DNA of 64,000 nt from Pseudofabraea citricarpa (lineage: Eukaryota; Ascomycota; Leotiomycetes; Helotiales; Dermateaceae). Positions 11,720 to 23,700 of the stretch are shown here, piece by piece. Location of the stretch: NCBI GenBank assembly GCA_029641185.1, contig JAPWGK010000033.1:310001-374000 (forward strand). The letters are read 5' to 3'. The first letter of the stretch is position 1, and every line of letters begins with the position of its first letter. Under the pieces are notes generated by a model. That model was not told where the DNA came from. It saw nothing but the letters and a program-made list of their open reading frames with translations, and did not search any database. The translations under genes were made by a program, and so were the position numbers.

Positions 11720-14700
11720 ATGAGCTCTCTCGTCTTTGTGGTTTCAGCTCTGGAAGCTATAGCGGCTTCCAAGGAAGCTCATAAGCAAAAACAGCTAGGA
11801 GATGCTGTCCAGAAGGCACTGAACGACATCAAGGAAAACAATGGCCAATTGCCAGACCCCGAAATCATCTTCGAACCCCTTCAGATTGCCACAAGATCCG
11901 GGAGCATACCCCTTACGACAACCTCGCTCGATTGTATTGGCAAGCTCATAAGCTACTCGTATTTCTCCGTACCTTCATCACCCAACGCAGATTCCGAAGC
12001 GGATCGAGCCCCCTTGATCGAACGGGCTATTGATACCATCTGTGATTGTTTCCAGGGCGAGACAACACCGACGGAAATTCAGCTGCAGATTGTCAAGTCG
12101 TTATTGGCTGCTGTCCTTAACGACAAGATTGTGGTACACGGAGCTGGACTACTGAAAGCGGTTCGACAAGTCTACAATGTTTTCCTTCTTTCGAAGAGCA
12201 GTGCCAATCAGCAGGTAGCCCAAGGTACATTGACGCAGATGGTAGGGACTGTTTTCGAGAGAGTTAAGACACGGATACATATGAAGGAAGCCCGGTTGAA
12301 CTTGTCGAAGCTGGAGAAGACTGGTGGCAACAGTTCCTACACTGTTGACGCTACAGAATCAATAAACGAGGCCCCTGGAAGCCATGGAGAGCCTGCGGAA
12401 GTTGGAGGAGAAAGCCCTAGCAATGCCTCCGAAATACAATCTAATGACGATGGGCCGAAACTCACACTGAAGGACCTTGAACACCGCAAGAGCTTTGATG
12501 ATTCGCAGATGGGTGAAGGTCCGACTATGGTAACACAACTGAAGCCTGCTCCAACGTCGCCACGATCTGTATCAGAACAAACGCATCCAGAAAGTAGCAC
12601 AGATGATACGATGGACTCCGATGAGACGGAAGATGAAGTACATATCCGCGATGCTTACTTAGTCTTCCGATCCTTCTGCAATCTAAGCACAAAAGTCCTT
12701 CCAGCTGACCAATTGTATGATCTCAAAGGTCAGGCAATGCGGTCGAAACTTATTTCTCTTCACTTAATTCATACCCTTTTGAACAACAACATGCTCGTCT
12801 TCACTTCCCCCCTCTGTACAATTACCAACAGCAAGAGCAACGAACCTACAGGATTCTTGCAGGCCATTAAATTTTACTTATGTCTCAGTATTACACGAAA
12901 TGGAGCTAGCTCTGTTGATAGAGTTTTTGAAGTGTGTTGCGAGATATTCTGGCTAATGCTTAAATTCATGAGGGCTCCTTTCAAGGTTCGTTGCATTGTA
13001 CTGCTGTAGACGTTGCCCTACTAACTGTTTCCCAGAAAGAGATAGAGGTGTTTTTCAATGAGATCTACTTGGCCCTCCTAGAAAGAAGGAATGCCCCCGT
13101 GGCACAGAAACTGTACTTTATGAACATTCTTCAACGATTCTGTGCCGACCCGCGTGCATTGGTTGAGACTTATCTCAACTACGATTGCGACCGGACCTTG
13201 AACAACATGTTTCAAAACCTCATCGACGATCTTTCTAAGGCCTCGAGTGCACCTGTCATGGTTAGTCCGCTGCACCAACAACAATACGAGGAACGCAGCG
13301 CAAAGGCCAATGCGAACGGATCAGAATGGCAGTCCAAGGGGACTCTTCCTCCCCCCTTATCAGCCGCTCACATGGTTGATCACCACTCCAATCTTGATGG
13401 CGAAATTCCAAAGGAGTACATTGTGAAGCGACAAGCTCTCGACTGCCTGGTAGAGACATTAAGATCCCTTGTAAACTGGTCACAGCAAGGAATTGCAGAA
13501 GTCACGGGTGGTGTGGAGAGTGAGATTCGTCAATCAGAAGACTTCCGTGCATCTCTTGAGCCATCATTGAATGATAGCTCTTCACGTATTACCAACGGTG
13601 ATACGCCACTTCCGTCAACTCCAATCTTAGAGGACGATCCAGAACATCTCGAAAAAGAAAAGCAGCGCAAAACGGCTTTAAGTAATGCTGTACGACAATT
13701 TAATTTCAAGCCCAAACGAGGAATCAAGCTACTGTTAGCTGAGAAGTTCATTCCCAGCGAAAGCCCAGAAGACATTGCGCATTTCCTACTCACCGAAGAA
13801 AAGCTTGACAAAACACAAATTGGCGAGTTCTTAGGCGAGGGAGATGAAGTGAATATTGCCATAATGCATGCTTTCGTAGACTCGATGGATTTTACCAAAC
13901 GTCGATTTGTTGATGCATTGCGTCAATTTCTCCAATCTTTCCGATTGCCAGGCGAGGCACAGAAGATCGATCGATTTATGCTCAAGTTTGCCAATCGCTA
14001 CGTCACCGGAAATCCAAACGCCTTTGCAAATGCGGACACGGCCTATGTGTTATCTTACTCTGTCATTATGTTGAACACGGATTTACACAGCCGAAAGGTG
14101 GCAAAGACAATGACCAGAGAAGAATTCATCAAGAATAACAGAGGCATTAATGACAATGCTAATCTTCCAGATGAATATCTGCTTGCTATTTATGAAGAGA
14201 TCTTGAACGAGGAGATCGTACTCAAGAGTGAGCGTGAAGCCGCTGCTGCAATGGGTGTTATGCCTCAACAAACGGGAGGAATTGCATCTAATCTTGGGCA
14301 AGCACTTGCGACTGTTGGACGGGATCTCCAACGCGAGGCATATCTTCAACAATCTGAAGAGATCTCACACAGATCCGAACAACTCTTCAAAAACCTCTTC
14401 CGGAACCAAAAAAAGAATGCGTCCAAATCTGGAGGAGTTATCAAGTTCATTCCAGCAACATCTTTCAAGCATGTTGGGCCAATGTTCGATGTTACTTGGA
14501 TGTCGTTCTTCTCTGGTCTTTCTGGACAGATGCAGAATGCACACAACATTGAGATCATCAAACAATGTATGGAAGGTATGAAACTTGCGGTCCGCATTGC
14601 ATGTCTGTTCGACCTGGAAACCCCGCTTGAAGCTTTTGTGTCAGCTTTGAAGAACTCGACTAATCTCAATAACCCAACCGAGATGCAAGCAAAGAACGTC

Positions 14701-17256
14701 GAGGCACTTAAAGTCATTCTGGAAATTGCTCAGACAGAAGGGAATCTTCTCAAAGGATCATGGCGGGATATTTTGTTGTGTGTCAGTCAACTTGACCGCT
14801 TGCAGCTTATATCAGATGGTGTTGATGAAGGCGCCATTCCCGATGTTTCGAAGGCTCGGATAGTTTCTGCTTCGCGTCAGGATGCTGGATCTTCGAGGAA
14901 ATCAAGTCAATCTGTCCGGCCGCGTCCCCGACAACGATCAACAGCCACTACCAATAGCTTCTCGATTGAGATTGGCAATGAAAGTCGCTCTGATGAGGTC
15001 ATCAAAGGAGTCGATCGGATCTTTACCAATACAGCAAACTTGTCTGGTGACGCAATTGTTCATTTTGTCCGCGCCTTGTGTGATGTCAGCTGGGATGAGA
15101 TTAGGATATCCGGGTCGAATGAATCTCCAAGAACATATAGTCTACAGAAACTTGTCGAAATCAGTTACTACAACATGACAAGAGTGAGATTTGAATGGAC
15201 AAATATTTGGCAGGTCCTTGGGGAGCATTTCAACCGAGTTGGCTGCCATAATAATACGGCCGTCGTATTCTTTGCATTGGATTCTTTGCGTCAACTGTCA
15301 ATGCGATTCATGGAGCTTGAAGAACTTCCGGGATTCAAATTTCAAAAGGATTTTCTCAAGCCATTCGAACATGTCATGTCCAATAGCAGTGTGGTTGCTG
15401 TGAAAGACATGGCTCTTCGATGTCTTATTCAAATGATCCAGGCCCGAGGAGAGAATATTCGATCAGGCTGGCGGACAATGTTTGGCGTGTTTACTGTCGC
15501 CGCGAGAGAACCATACGAGAGTATTGTGAACCTGGCCTTTGAAAATGTCAATCAAGTTTACAAAACACGATTCGGTGTTGTTATTTCTCAAGGCGCTTTT
15601 GCGGATCTCATCGTTTGCCTGACGGAGTTTTCGAAGAACATGAAGTTCCAGAAGAAAGGATTACAAGCTATGGAGACTCTCAAATCCATTATACCGAAAA
15701 TGCTCAAGACACCAGAATGCCCATTATCTCATAAATCTATTTCTAACTCCGATGGCTCTAGCAAAAGTAATGATCTCGCTGCCGTTCAACCTAGTCGGAC
15801 CACACAAGAAGAGGCCTTCTGGTTTCCAGTTCTTTTCGCGTTCCATGACGTACTTATGACTGGCGAAGATCTCGAGGTCCGTTCAAATGCTCTCAACTAT
15901 CTTTTCGACTCCCTGATCAGGTATGGAGGCGACTTCCCTGGCGATTTCTGGGACATCCTATGGCGACAATTACTATATCCGATATTCATGGTATTAAAAT
16001 CCAAGTCAGAAATGTCAAATTCCCTCAACCACGAAGAACTATCTGTCTGGTTGTCGACCACCATGATTCAAGCTCTTCGGAACATGATAACCCTCTTCAC
16101 CCATTACTTCGAATCCCTTGAGTACATGCTCGATCGTTTTCTTGATCTCTTGACTTTATGCATATGCCAAGAGAACGACACAATCGCTCGGATTGGTAGT
16201 AATTGCTTGCAACAATTGATTCTGCAGAACGTAAACAAATTCACGCCAGAGCACTGGGCGAAAATTGTTGGCGCTTTCGTTGATCTTTTTGAAAAAACAA
16301 CAGCATATCAGCTCTTCTCTGCAACAACTTCTGCTGCCGCTGGGAGTGGGTTTGAGAATGGGATTTCTCCAATTGAAGAGATCGCCCCAGATGAAAAGTC
16401 CCTCAAAATTAATGGCACAAATGGTGGGGCAACTTCAGACACGGAAAGCATTGTCGATGATGAAGCCCGTACACCCACTGCCCCAATATCTGAACTTGAG
16501 GATTATAAACCACAGTCAGGTTTGCAACAACAGCCAGTCGTTGTCACAGCTGCTCGTCGTCGATTTTTCAACAAGATTATAACACGCTGTGTTCTCCAAC
16601 TCTTGATGATCGAGACAGTCAACGAGCTCTTCTCTAACGAAGCTGTTTATGCCCGCATTCCTAGTCCAGAGCTCCTACGTCTGATGGGACTGCTAAAAAA
16701 GAGTTTCTTATTTGCAAAGAAATTCAACGAAAACAAAGAGTTACGAATGCGATTGTGGAGAGAGGGTTTCATGAAGCAGCCTCCAAACCTTCTCAAGCAA
16801 GAGAGCGGAAGTGCAGCTACCTATGTCAGCATTCTATTGCGAATGTATCACGATGAAGGCGAGGAGCGAAGGCGCAGCCGTGCTGACATTGAAGCGGCAT
16901 TGGTCCCCCTCTGCGCTGATATTATTCGTGGCTTTGTTCAACTCGAAGAAGAATCTCAGCAACGTAATATCATGGCTTGGCGACCTGTTGTTGTTGATGT
17001 CATGGAGGGATATACAAACTTCCCCGCTGAAGGGTTTGAAAAGCACATTGAGATTTTCTATCCTTTGGCGGTAGATCTCCTAAGCAGAGATATGAGTATC
17101 GAGGTCCGACTTGCTTTGCAGGGTCTCCTACGTAGAGTCGGTGAGGTGAAATTGGGTCTACGACACCATGCTCGCTCGGTGTCACCCAGTAGCCCGACAA
17201 GTGTTCATTCATCATACCCAGGCTTCGGGTCCCGCAGATCGAGCCGCAGAGAGTAA
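11720..17256 (+). CDS. SEC7: Sec7-family ARF guanine-nucleotide exchange factor (large, BIG/Sec7 type)
   Basis: Activates ARF GTPases at the trans-Golgi to drive vesicle budding. Two exons, 11720-12985 and 13036-17256, are split by a 50 bp intron (GTTCGT..CCCAG with branch CTAAC), giving 1828 residues. Domain order follows the large GEF family: N-terminal DCB region, a Ser/Glu/Thr-rich linker, the HUS box region ('EIYLALLERRNAP', 'MNILQRFC', 'YLNYDCD'), the catalytic Sec7 domain at about 633-820 with the glutamic finger near Glu690 in 'IGEFLGEGDEVN' and 'SYSVIMLNTDLHSRKV', then HDS helical repeats including 'VSWDEIRISGSNESPRTYSLQKLVEISYYNM'-type sequence. The short exon-1 intron is the only one. 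The C-terminus ends in a Ser/Arg tail. Size and order fit yeast Sec7p and Aspergillus HypB. Confidence 0.96.
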
Positions 17257-18241
17257 AAGCTGACATTTCGTTTCTTTCGTGCTATTTCAGCGTGGCATCT
17301 AGGCAGTTTTAACACTGTCATTTTAAAGGGAGTTCTTGGTATTTGGTGATGATGGACATAGGGCTTGTAGTAGAACGGGAAAGGCAGCAGTGTGTATAAA
17401 TATCCCCAGATGTGTTTTTAGACTTGGAGTATACTTTGTCAATGCAAGCCTTTTTTGCCTTGGATTTTACCATCTTATTCTCGGGTAGCTGTTACTCATT
17501 GGTCATTTTCCCAGATCTTCTTGGGCGATTTTCCGAGGGTTGCTTATAACTGCTTGCCAGTGAAGCTCGAAGAGCCGAATCGTAAACGCTCGTCAAGAAA
17601 AGTTAGAATTTCTTGCCGCCAAGAGCACTTCGCATCAACCTGCCTGCCTCATCGATTTCATCTCAACCACTTAACTTTCTTACATGAGTTATGATAGGAT
17701 ACGAGAACAACTTCCATAGGCACAGACTGTCGCTGCCCAACCTTCCACCTTCTTCGCATTTTCTCTCCTACTTCTTCGGGCTTGGAGCTGGGATTTTCGG
17801 CATGCATGGTCGAGGAAACAATGCGTTGTCCTAAGCGAGCAAGGAGGCCCCCGCGGAATAACGAAGCGAGCGCAAGAGTGGATGGCTTAGCATGATAGCA
17901 TATGTGCGACGCGACGAATTCCTTCAAGGGCCCCCGATGGGAGGGCTGTAATGAATGACGTATTTTGTCGTTGCTGGGTCGTTGTTTGTTCGAAGGGGTC
18001 CTGGTAGGGGGGTGGGGTTGAGAGGAGGGCGGCTTTCAATCTATAGATTTAAGTAGGTTCGTTGCAGCTACATTGATTTTAAAGTGTCGCATTGCGCATA
18101 CACAAAAGACACGAATACTGCAATTTTGCCACTTTTGGAGGACGAACCTTTACGCTACGAGATTCTAGACCCCTTTTTTGTTTCTTCTGGTTCTGCGCTA
18201 CTTTTCGATTACTTTTCATTTCGTGTGGATGGAAGGGAAAG
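17257..18241. other. intergenic downstream of SEC7
   Basis: Contains the SEC7 3' UTR and the upstream region of the next plus-strand gene. The last 150 bp are open in frame with that gene but look like a 5' UTR. No other gene seen. Confidence 0.5.
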
Positions 18242-19321
18242 ATGTGGAGAGTCGATGAATGTAGAGCTTATCCATTCAGACACAAACACATTAACCACTT
18301 TCCGCCCCCCATTAAAGAAAGCGACGACGAGGAAGATTACATCACGGAATCGTATCACTTCGAAGAGCGAAGAAGAGAAGAACATCTTGAAGAGGAGGAG
18401 GAAGAGGAGGAAGAGGTTCCAATCTTCTTTGCCATGCGGTTGCCTGAAGCTAGACCCGGACAACAGCGACAACAGCAACAACAAGCAACCAAGACCTCAG
18501 CAGAAACGATCAAGAATTACCCACTGACGCCACCGCTAACAACACCACCAGCCTTCTCCTTCCCCATGATGTCTCCAGGCTTTCCACTCATCCCCGAACC
18601 ACCGCTCTCTCCATCCGCCGCCGCACCCGCAAACCTAACAAGTCTACTTCAAGAAGTCCTGGGCATCATGAACGTCATCATGAGCGAGCAAGGCGGTGGT
18701 TCGGTGATACCTGAAGAAAATGAAGCGAACAACGTGGCACTACAGGAACTTGTTGAATTAGTAGTCATTATGCAAGATGAGGCGGAAGCACTTGTTGATC
18801 TCGCCGATATCGTGGAGGAGTATGTGGATGAGATTGCCATCGCCGAGCAGGTTCAGGAGATTGAAGAGTGGGTAGATGACATGAAGCTTGAGAGCCCTAG
18901 CACTCGTGCTCAACAACAAAAACAAGAACAGCGTGGTCATATGAGGAAAGAACCAATTCGAAGAGCTATACACGAGAGGGAGGATTCAGGCATCGGCTTA
19001 GATGATGAGGAGATCTTGGATGGAATTTTACCCAGAGTCGCATACCAGCACCCACCACAGCCTCAACGGCCGCAAAGAAACGAGGTACTAGTCCAAGAAG
19101 ACGTTTTTACAAGACCTAAGATCACGATTCAGCATCCAACAGTTATGGATCTAAGAGTCAAGAAGTCGCCGAAAATGATTGCAGATGTGCCTTCTCTTTC
19201 GAAACCGAGAAAGATGAGACAAAGGAAAGCACCGCCGCCTTCACCGGTCTTTCGAGATTCCGGGTTGGGGTTGATGACCCCGGATAGAAGCCCGAAGAGA
19301 AATCCTCCCAGATGGCTATAG
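18242..19321 (+). CDS. hypothetical acidic, Gln/Pro-rich protein
   Basis: Not recognised. A single exon of 359 residues from ATG 18242 (the frame is open further upstream, to 18092, but that part is hydrophobic and unlikely). Visible features: a run of nine glutamates after a charged helix, a Gln stretch ('QQRQQQQQ'), a Pro/Thr/Phe-rich segment, an Ile/Val/Leu/Glu-rich helical region around 'ALQELVELVVIMQDEAEALVD' that could form a coiled coil, and two 'DSG-I/L-GL' motifs ('EDSGIGLDDEE' and 'FRDSGLGLMTPDRSP') that look like phospho-sites. The tail is basic. No signal peptide. Probably an intracellular, largely disordered protein with one helical dimerisation segment; function unknown. Confidence 0.6.
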   Translation: MWRVDECRAYPFRHKHINHFPPPIKESDDEEDYITESYHFEERRREEHLEEEEEEEEEVPIFFAMRLPEARPGQQRQQQQQATKTSAETIKNYPLTPPLTTPPAFSFPMMSPGFPLIPEPPLSPSAAAPANLTSLLQEVLGIMNVIMSEQGGGSVIPEENEANNVALQELVELVVIMQDEAEALVDLADIVEEYVDEIAIAEQVQEIEEWVDDMKLESPSTRAQQQKQEQRGHMRKEPIRRAIHEREDSGIGLDDEEILDGILPRVAYQHPPQPQRPQRNEVLVQEDVFTRPKITIQHPTVMDLRVKKSPKMIADVPSLSKPRKMRQRKAPPPSPVFRDSGLGLMTPDRSPKRNPPRWL

Positions 19322-19539
19322 GATAAACGAGGAAGGAAGCTGTCGGGTAATTTGGGATTGCACATGGGAGTTTTGATACGATACCCAAAAGCGAACAGGC
19401 GTGATGGGAGCTAGCTGATGTTCTAAGGTATAAAGTAGATAAAATACACGCGTTTGAGCCAAGTCACAGATTAGGTGGCTCTTTTATATAGACAATTTTC
19501 GAAATCAAAATAGATATCCACAAAATGTCAAGCTCCTAC

Positions 19540-20802
19540 CTACCGAGAATTTAGGTAGAATTTTCCCAATTCCTCCATTATCTCCCCCTTCACCTCTGCA
19601 TTCGCCCAACAAGCAGCCACGGCATTCTTTTGAAGCCCTAGCACTTCTTCATCCGTAAACCCACACATCAATCTCGCCAATTTCAGGTTCTGCTCCACCC
19701 ACTGCTCCTCCATATACGCAGGAGAATCGCTACTTATTGTAACACAAACACCCTCATGCACCAAACGCCTAATACTATCAAATAGAATCTTCTCAGGTAC
19801 ATGCCTCACATACGCCCAAGGACAGATAGTAAACGGGGAATTCTTCAGCTTAGCGAGCGAGATGAGATCAGGACGATCAGCTACATCGAGACCATGATCG
19901 CAGCGATCAGCGCCTGAACCAGCCATCGTAGACAGGACTTGTCGGATATGCTCGTGGCAGTTTTTCTGCGTTACGTCGCAGTGAGCAGTGATCTTAAACC
20001 CGTCTTGACGTGCACGTGCAAAAAGTTCTGAGAAGAGTGATGGTGGGCGATCATACTCGTTGCCGTCGAGGCCAATGCCGACTATCATTTCTCGGTAGGG
20101 AAGAGCGGCTTCGTAGTGTTGTGCTGCTTCAGCTGGAGAGCTATCGCGGAGGAAGCACATGATGTATTGAGATTTGACCTATTCAAAGTTTCGATTCAGT
20201 ACTTGTTATTACGATTCGGATTTCGTCGTCTTTTTTTTTTCATTTCCCATCCTCTCTCGTCGGGAATTTGGATAAGGGAACACGAAAGCAGTATAATTAC
20301 GTACATTCAAATTCTGTGCGGCCACAATACTCGCCCTCTTCAATCCATTCATGAAACACTCCCATCCAATACCTCGTCTCGTATGCGCCTGCGGATCAAA
20401 AAATACCTCACAGTACCTAACGTTCATCTTGCTTGCTCTAGAAAACTGCTCCATAGCAAGGTCGTAAAAGTCCTCCTCTGTTCTCAGAACTTCCATCCCA
20501 CCATAATAAGCCTCAAAGAAAGCCGAGACTTTCTTACTGCCCGTGGTACTCCGTGGCTGCTGTGGGTTGAGGAGGTTATAATCTGCTTCTAGTTCCGAAA
20601 GGGAGGTGTACGTTTTGTTTTTGCTCGAGGAGTGGATAGGGAGGTTGTTCCGCTCAGCGAGTCTCCATCGTAAAGAACTGGTCATGGTTCCCTCAATGTG
20701 GATGTGGAGCTCGATTTTGGGAATCCCCTCAACGAAGGTGTCTTTTATTGTGGCAACTTGAGCTTTCCATTGCTGGATTGTTGAATACTTGGTGGTCTCC
20801 AT
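19540..20802 (-). CDS. adenosine-deaminase-family amidohydrolase
   Basis: A cytosolic TIM-barrel metal enzyme expected to deaminate a purine. Two exons, 20802-20305 and 20178-19540 (intron GTACGT..AATAG), give 378 residues, near the usual length. Metal ligands are visible: His33 and His35 in 'ELHIHIEGT', His232 in 'ITAHCD', and Asp317 in 'ISSDSPAYM'; 'RCDHGLD' supplies the RxGHG-type His261. The catalytic H-A-G-E motif of classical adenosine/adenine deaminases reads H-C-D-V here, so the proton-shuttling Glu is absent from its usual place. 'FFDPQAHTRRGI' matches the family's F-D-P-Q-x-H segment. Substrate may be adenine, adenosine or a modified derivative. Convergent with the hypothetical gene at 18242. 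Confidence 0.85.
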
Positions 20803-21558
20803 GTTTTTCCTGGTGTTTTTCCTTCTTTCTTTCTTTATTTGTAACTTCGCAACCTGAGATGTGAGTGAGACGAGATGAGATGAGAGAATGACTCACGTGA
20901 ACCTAAAGAATGGGGTGCGTCAAATGGGGAACTTATTCTCTCCCTCGCTTAGCTTGCCTGCATAGGATTACGCCGAACCCCGCAATGAGTTTTGTTTCTA
21001 TATCTTCTGCATCTGCTTGCTTTTTCAATTTTATTTTCTTAGATAATATCTTACTGTATGTAAAATAATGTTCTATCTCGCACTCATTCGATATTTAATA
21101 GGAAAAATCGCTTGCAAAGAGAGAGGTAGAAAACAGACTATCCTCGTTTGAGATGCTGGTTTTCCAAAAATTTGTCACAAAAACGAGTAACCGATGTAAC
21201 TTGAGTTTTCCTTTCCGATAAATAGACTTAAAAGTTGAAAGCCGGTCTAGTAGAGTAGGCCATTTGAAAGATGTTACATTCCACGAGATACCTATGTATG
21301 GGGAAAATATATAATATTGGATCTAAATCGGGCTAAATCTTATTTCTGAAGCGTTCAAAAATGTATCTTCTGTTGGGCTTTATTATATTCATATACTACT
21401 TGATGAAATGTTTAGTAGGAGGCGATGTTTCCCCTCATGACCTCTGCGAACAATCGCAAATGATAACCCTAAAAAGTCCGCCTGAAACTCCTAAATAATG
21501 CATTGGATTCCTTTAAAATAGAAACACCCACAACTCTAAAAAAAAAGCACTTAATTTT
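20803..21558. other. intergenic, AT-rich
   Basis: Promoter side of the deaminase-family gene and 3' side of the membrane-protein gene. Contains a short GAGAT repeat near 20870. I see no gene. Confidence 0.5.
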
Positions 21559-22449
21559 CTATTGTCGATACACTGGTAATTCCTGCGCCCTGCGATCATC
21601 ACTAGCCAATTCATGATACTGCGCCATCTCCTGCTGCTGTTGTGGTTGATATTGTTGCTGCTCTTGGTACTGATGTTGATATTGGCCTGGGGACATCTGA
21701 CCATTGGTAACGAATTTTGGTGCCTCCTCGTATCCCGAATGATGCTCACTCGAACTCGGCTGTTTCCCGACCACACCCTCCTGAGTCTTTCTTTTACGCA
21801 TAAACCAGCATGCTGCAATGCTTGCTGCAAGAAATACAACACCGAGTAAAACACCAATGCCGATTCCGATTTTAGCCCCAGAGCTTAAGCCGCCTGAAGA
21901 CGAAGAGTCACTTGTATTTGTCGAACCTGGAGATGATGTAGGAGATGTAGCAGATGTAGAAGTCGATGTAGATGTTGATGTGGATGTAGGGGAAGATAAT
22001 CCGATCGTGGTTGCGCTTCTCTCAGTATTAATAAGTGTAAACGGCTCGCCATTAGCACCGAAACCAGCTGTCGTATTGGGCCGGAGATCGAAATAGCATT
22101 GTGTAGTACTCGTAAAATTTAAGTAAACCAAGGCGGTGGCATTAAAGGCCTCGACATCTTGCACACGTACTATAACCCAAGTTAAATTTCCATCCTTTGA
22201 TAAATATCAAGGACAAATTAAATCAGACTTACCTTGCCTCCTTCCACTATCACAAAACGTGTATAGTAGCGGGTTCGGGAATGGTGAGATGTAAGAGACT
22301 TCGACCGTGTCGAGCTGGTAGAAGGTCAATCCGGCCGTGGGATAGAGAAACGTCACTCCATTGCGGCCATTCTGTGCTCGCACTCCCGTCGTCACAACTG
22401 CAACCAATAAAAAGCAACACGAACTGACGAAAAAAGTAAACCTCGTCAT
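21559..22449 (-). CDS. type I membrane protein, Ser/Thr-rich ectodomain (sensor-like)
   Basis: Two exons, 22449-22233 and 22169-21559 (intron GTAAGT..TATAG), give 275 residues. Layout: signal peptide 1-25 ending 'VRA', an extracellular domain of about 110 residues with few Cys, a Thr-Ser run followed by Ser/Pro/Gly (residues about 130-168), one transmembrane helix at 171-194 ('GIGIGVLLGVVFLAASIAACW'-like), an R-K-R-K stop-transfer, and a Gln/Tyr-rich cytosolic tail ('QYQHQYQEQQQYQPQQQQ'). This is the plan of fungal cell-wall stress sensors and related surface proteins (Mid2/Wsc type), but there is no Cys-rich WSC domain, so a sensor role is only inference. The ectodomain 'VTFLYPTAGLTFYQLDTVEVSYISPF' resembles a small beta sandwich seen in many fungal surface proteins. 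Confidence 0.78.
21935..21993. repeat. GATGTA-type hexanucleotide repeat coding Thr-Ser run
   Basis: Repeated GATGTA/GATGTT/GATGTG units on the plus strand encode alternating Thr and Ser on the minus strand, in the stalk of the membrane protein. Such repeats often vary in length between strains. Confidence 0.75.
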
Positions 22450-23700
22450 ATTTTCATCAAGAGAAAACTGTTTCTTCCGGGAGCTAAAAGCGGAAAAGAA
22501 GCAAGAGGTCTTTTCTATAGATATATCTACGGCGTTTAACCTACCTTAAATATATGTATGTCATTACCCCTGCTGACGTGAGAAAGCGCAAGACAAATAA
22601 TGTGATACAAAAAGTTCATAGCCAAAAGATAGAAGAGGTCCGTCTGTCTCTCAATTTAGTTTCGTCCATTCACATGCAGAGCTTTGACGTGGTGTCGATC
22701 AACCAGATCCGATAGACGGAATATCATTGGTGGTGGGCTGCGAGGGCTGAGCAACACGGTACAGCCCCCGCCAGCCCGTCAGGCACAGCAGCACTGACTT
22801 GCAGATCGTTCCCGGAACCAAGTAACATAGCTGGACAGCCAGAGAGGCTTGAATGCGCCTAAATGACTTGGCCGTTTCCTTGGTAGCTCAAAATAAAGGG
22901 AATATGATTTTGAGTTCTTGGTGATTTCAAAGCCTGTCTTGGCTTTTGATCAAGTTATGGTTGTTGATGAGTTGGGTGGTTTGGAGGTGTGATGTGCTGT
23001 ACGGTACGGTACGTATTGCGTCCCCGCAATCTGATCGTCCCGGGTGGTGGGGTTCCGAGATTGGAGCAGGGTAAGTTTCCAGGGCTGAGTTGACTTGAAC
23101 TTTGGCACTCTTTAATCGTTAAGCGCTGAAGTCTTTTTTAAGATTACTTTCAGTCGTTTAAGTCAGCCACAATACAATACTTGCATGAAGGCATACAGGT
23201 TAGGAAGTCTCAGATTAGCATACTTAATAGATGATCCCCCAAAAACCAACAAAAAGAAAGAGTATACAGAATGCGAGAATATTTTCTTATTTTTAAAAGA
23301 TGCTTGTAAGGGTGTGGGCTTTTATGACGCTCTTGTTTATATATATTTACTGCATGTCCGACGCCTTGCAACTAACTTTGAGTAGATTTTACTTCCAATT
23401 CTTGTTGAATTCTTTCTCTTCAGTTACTTATAAGATATACCAGTTGACTTGCAATTAATTTCCAGTAACCGAGGCAGGTGAAGTTAGAAGAATGATTTGT
23501 TTTTATCATAAGACGAAAATTTTAGAGGTATAAAGATAGGGACTATATACAGTCAATCATCCGACGTAGAATAAACCGACGGAAACTGGTGCAAGTTAAT
23601 TAATTCGACCTTTGACGAGACCAACTAGAATAATGAGATTGAATACGTAGTTCAAGGAACATTGGTTAAAACGTCTTTAATCTTTTACATAAATCCAAAC
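22450..23700. other. intergenic, no gene seen
   Basis: Long spacer with the promoter of the membrane-protein gene and the 3' end of the short-chain dehydrogenase gene. A GTACG triple repeat lies at 22999-23015. The right half is AT-rich. Short open frames look random. Confidence 0.5.
22999..23015. repeat. GTACG tandem repeat
   Basis: GTACGGTACGGTACGTA: three overlapping GTACG units in non-coding DNA upstream of the membrane-protein gene, similar in kind to the patches at 9341 and 33323. Confidence 0.6.
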
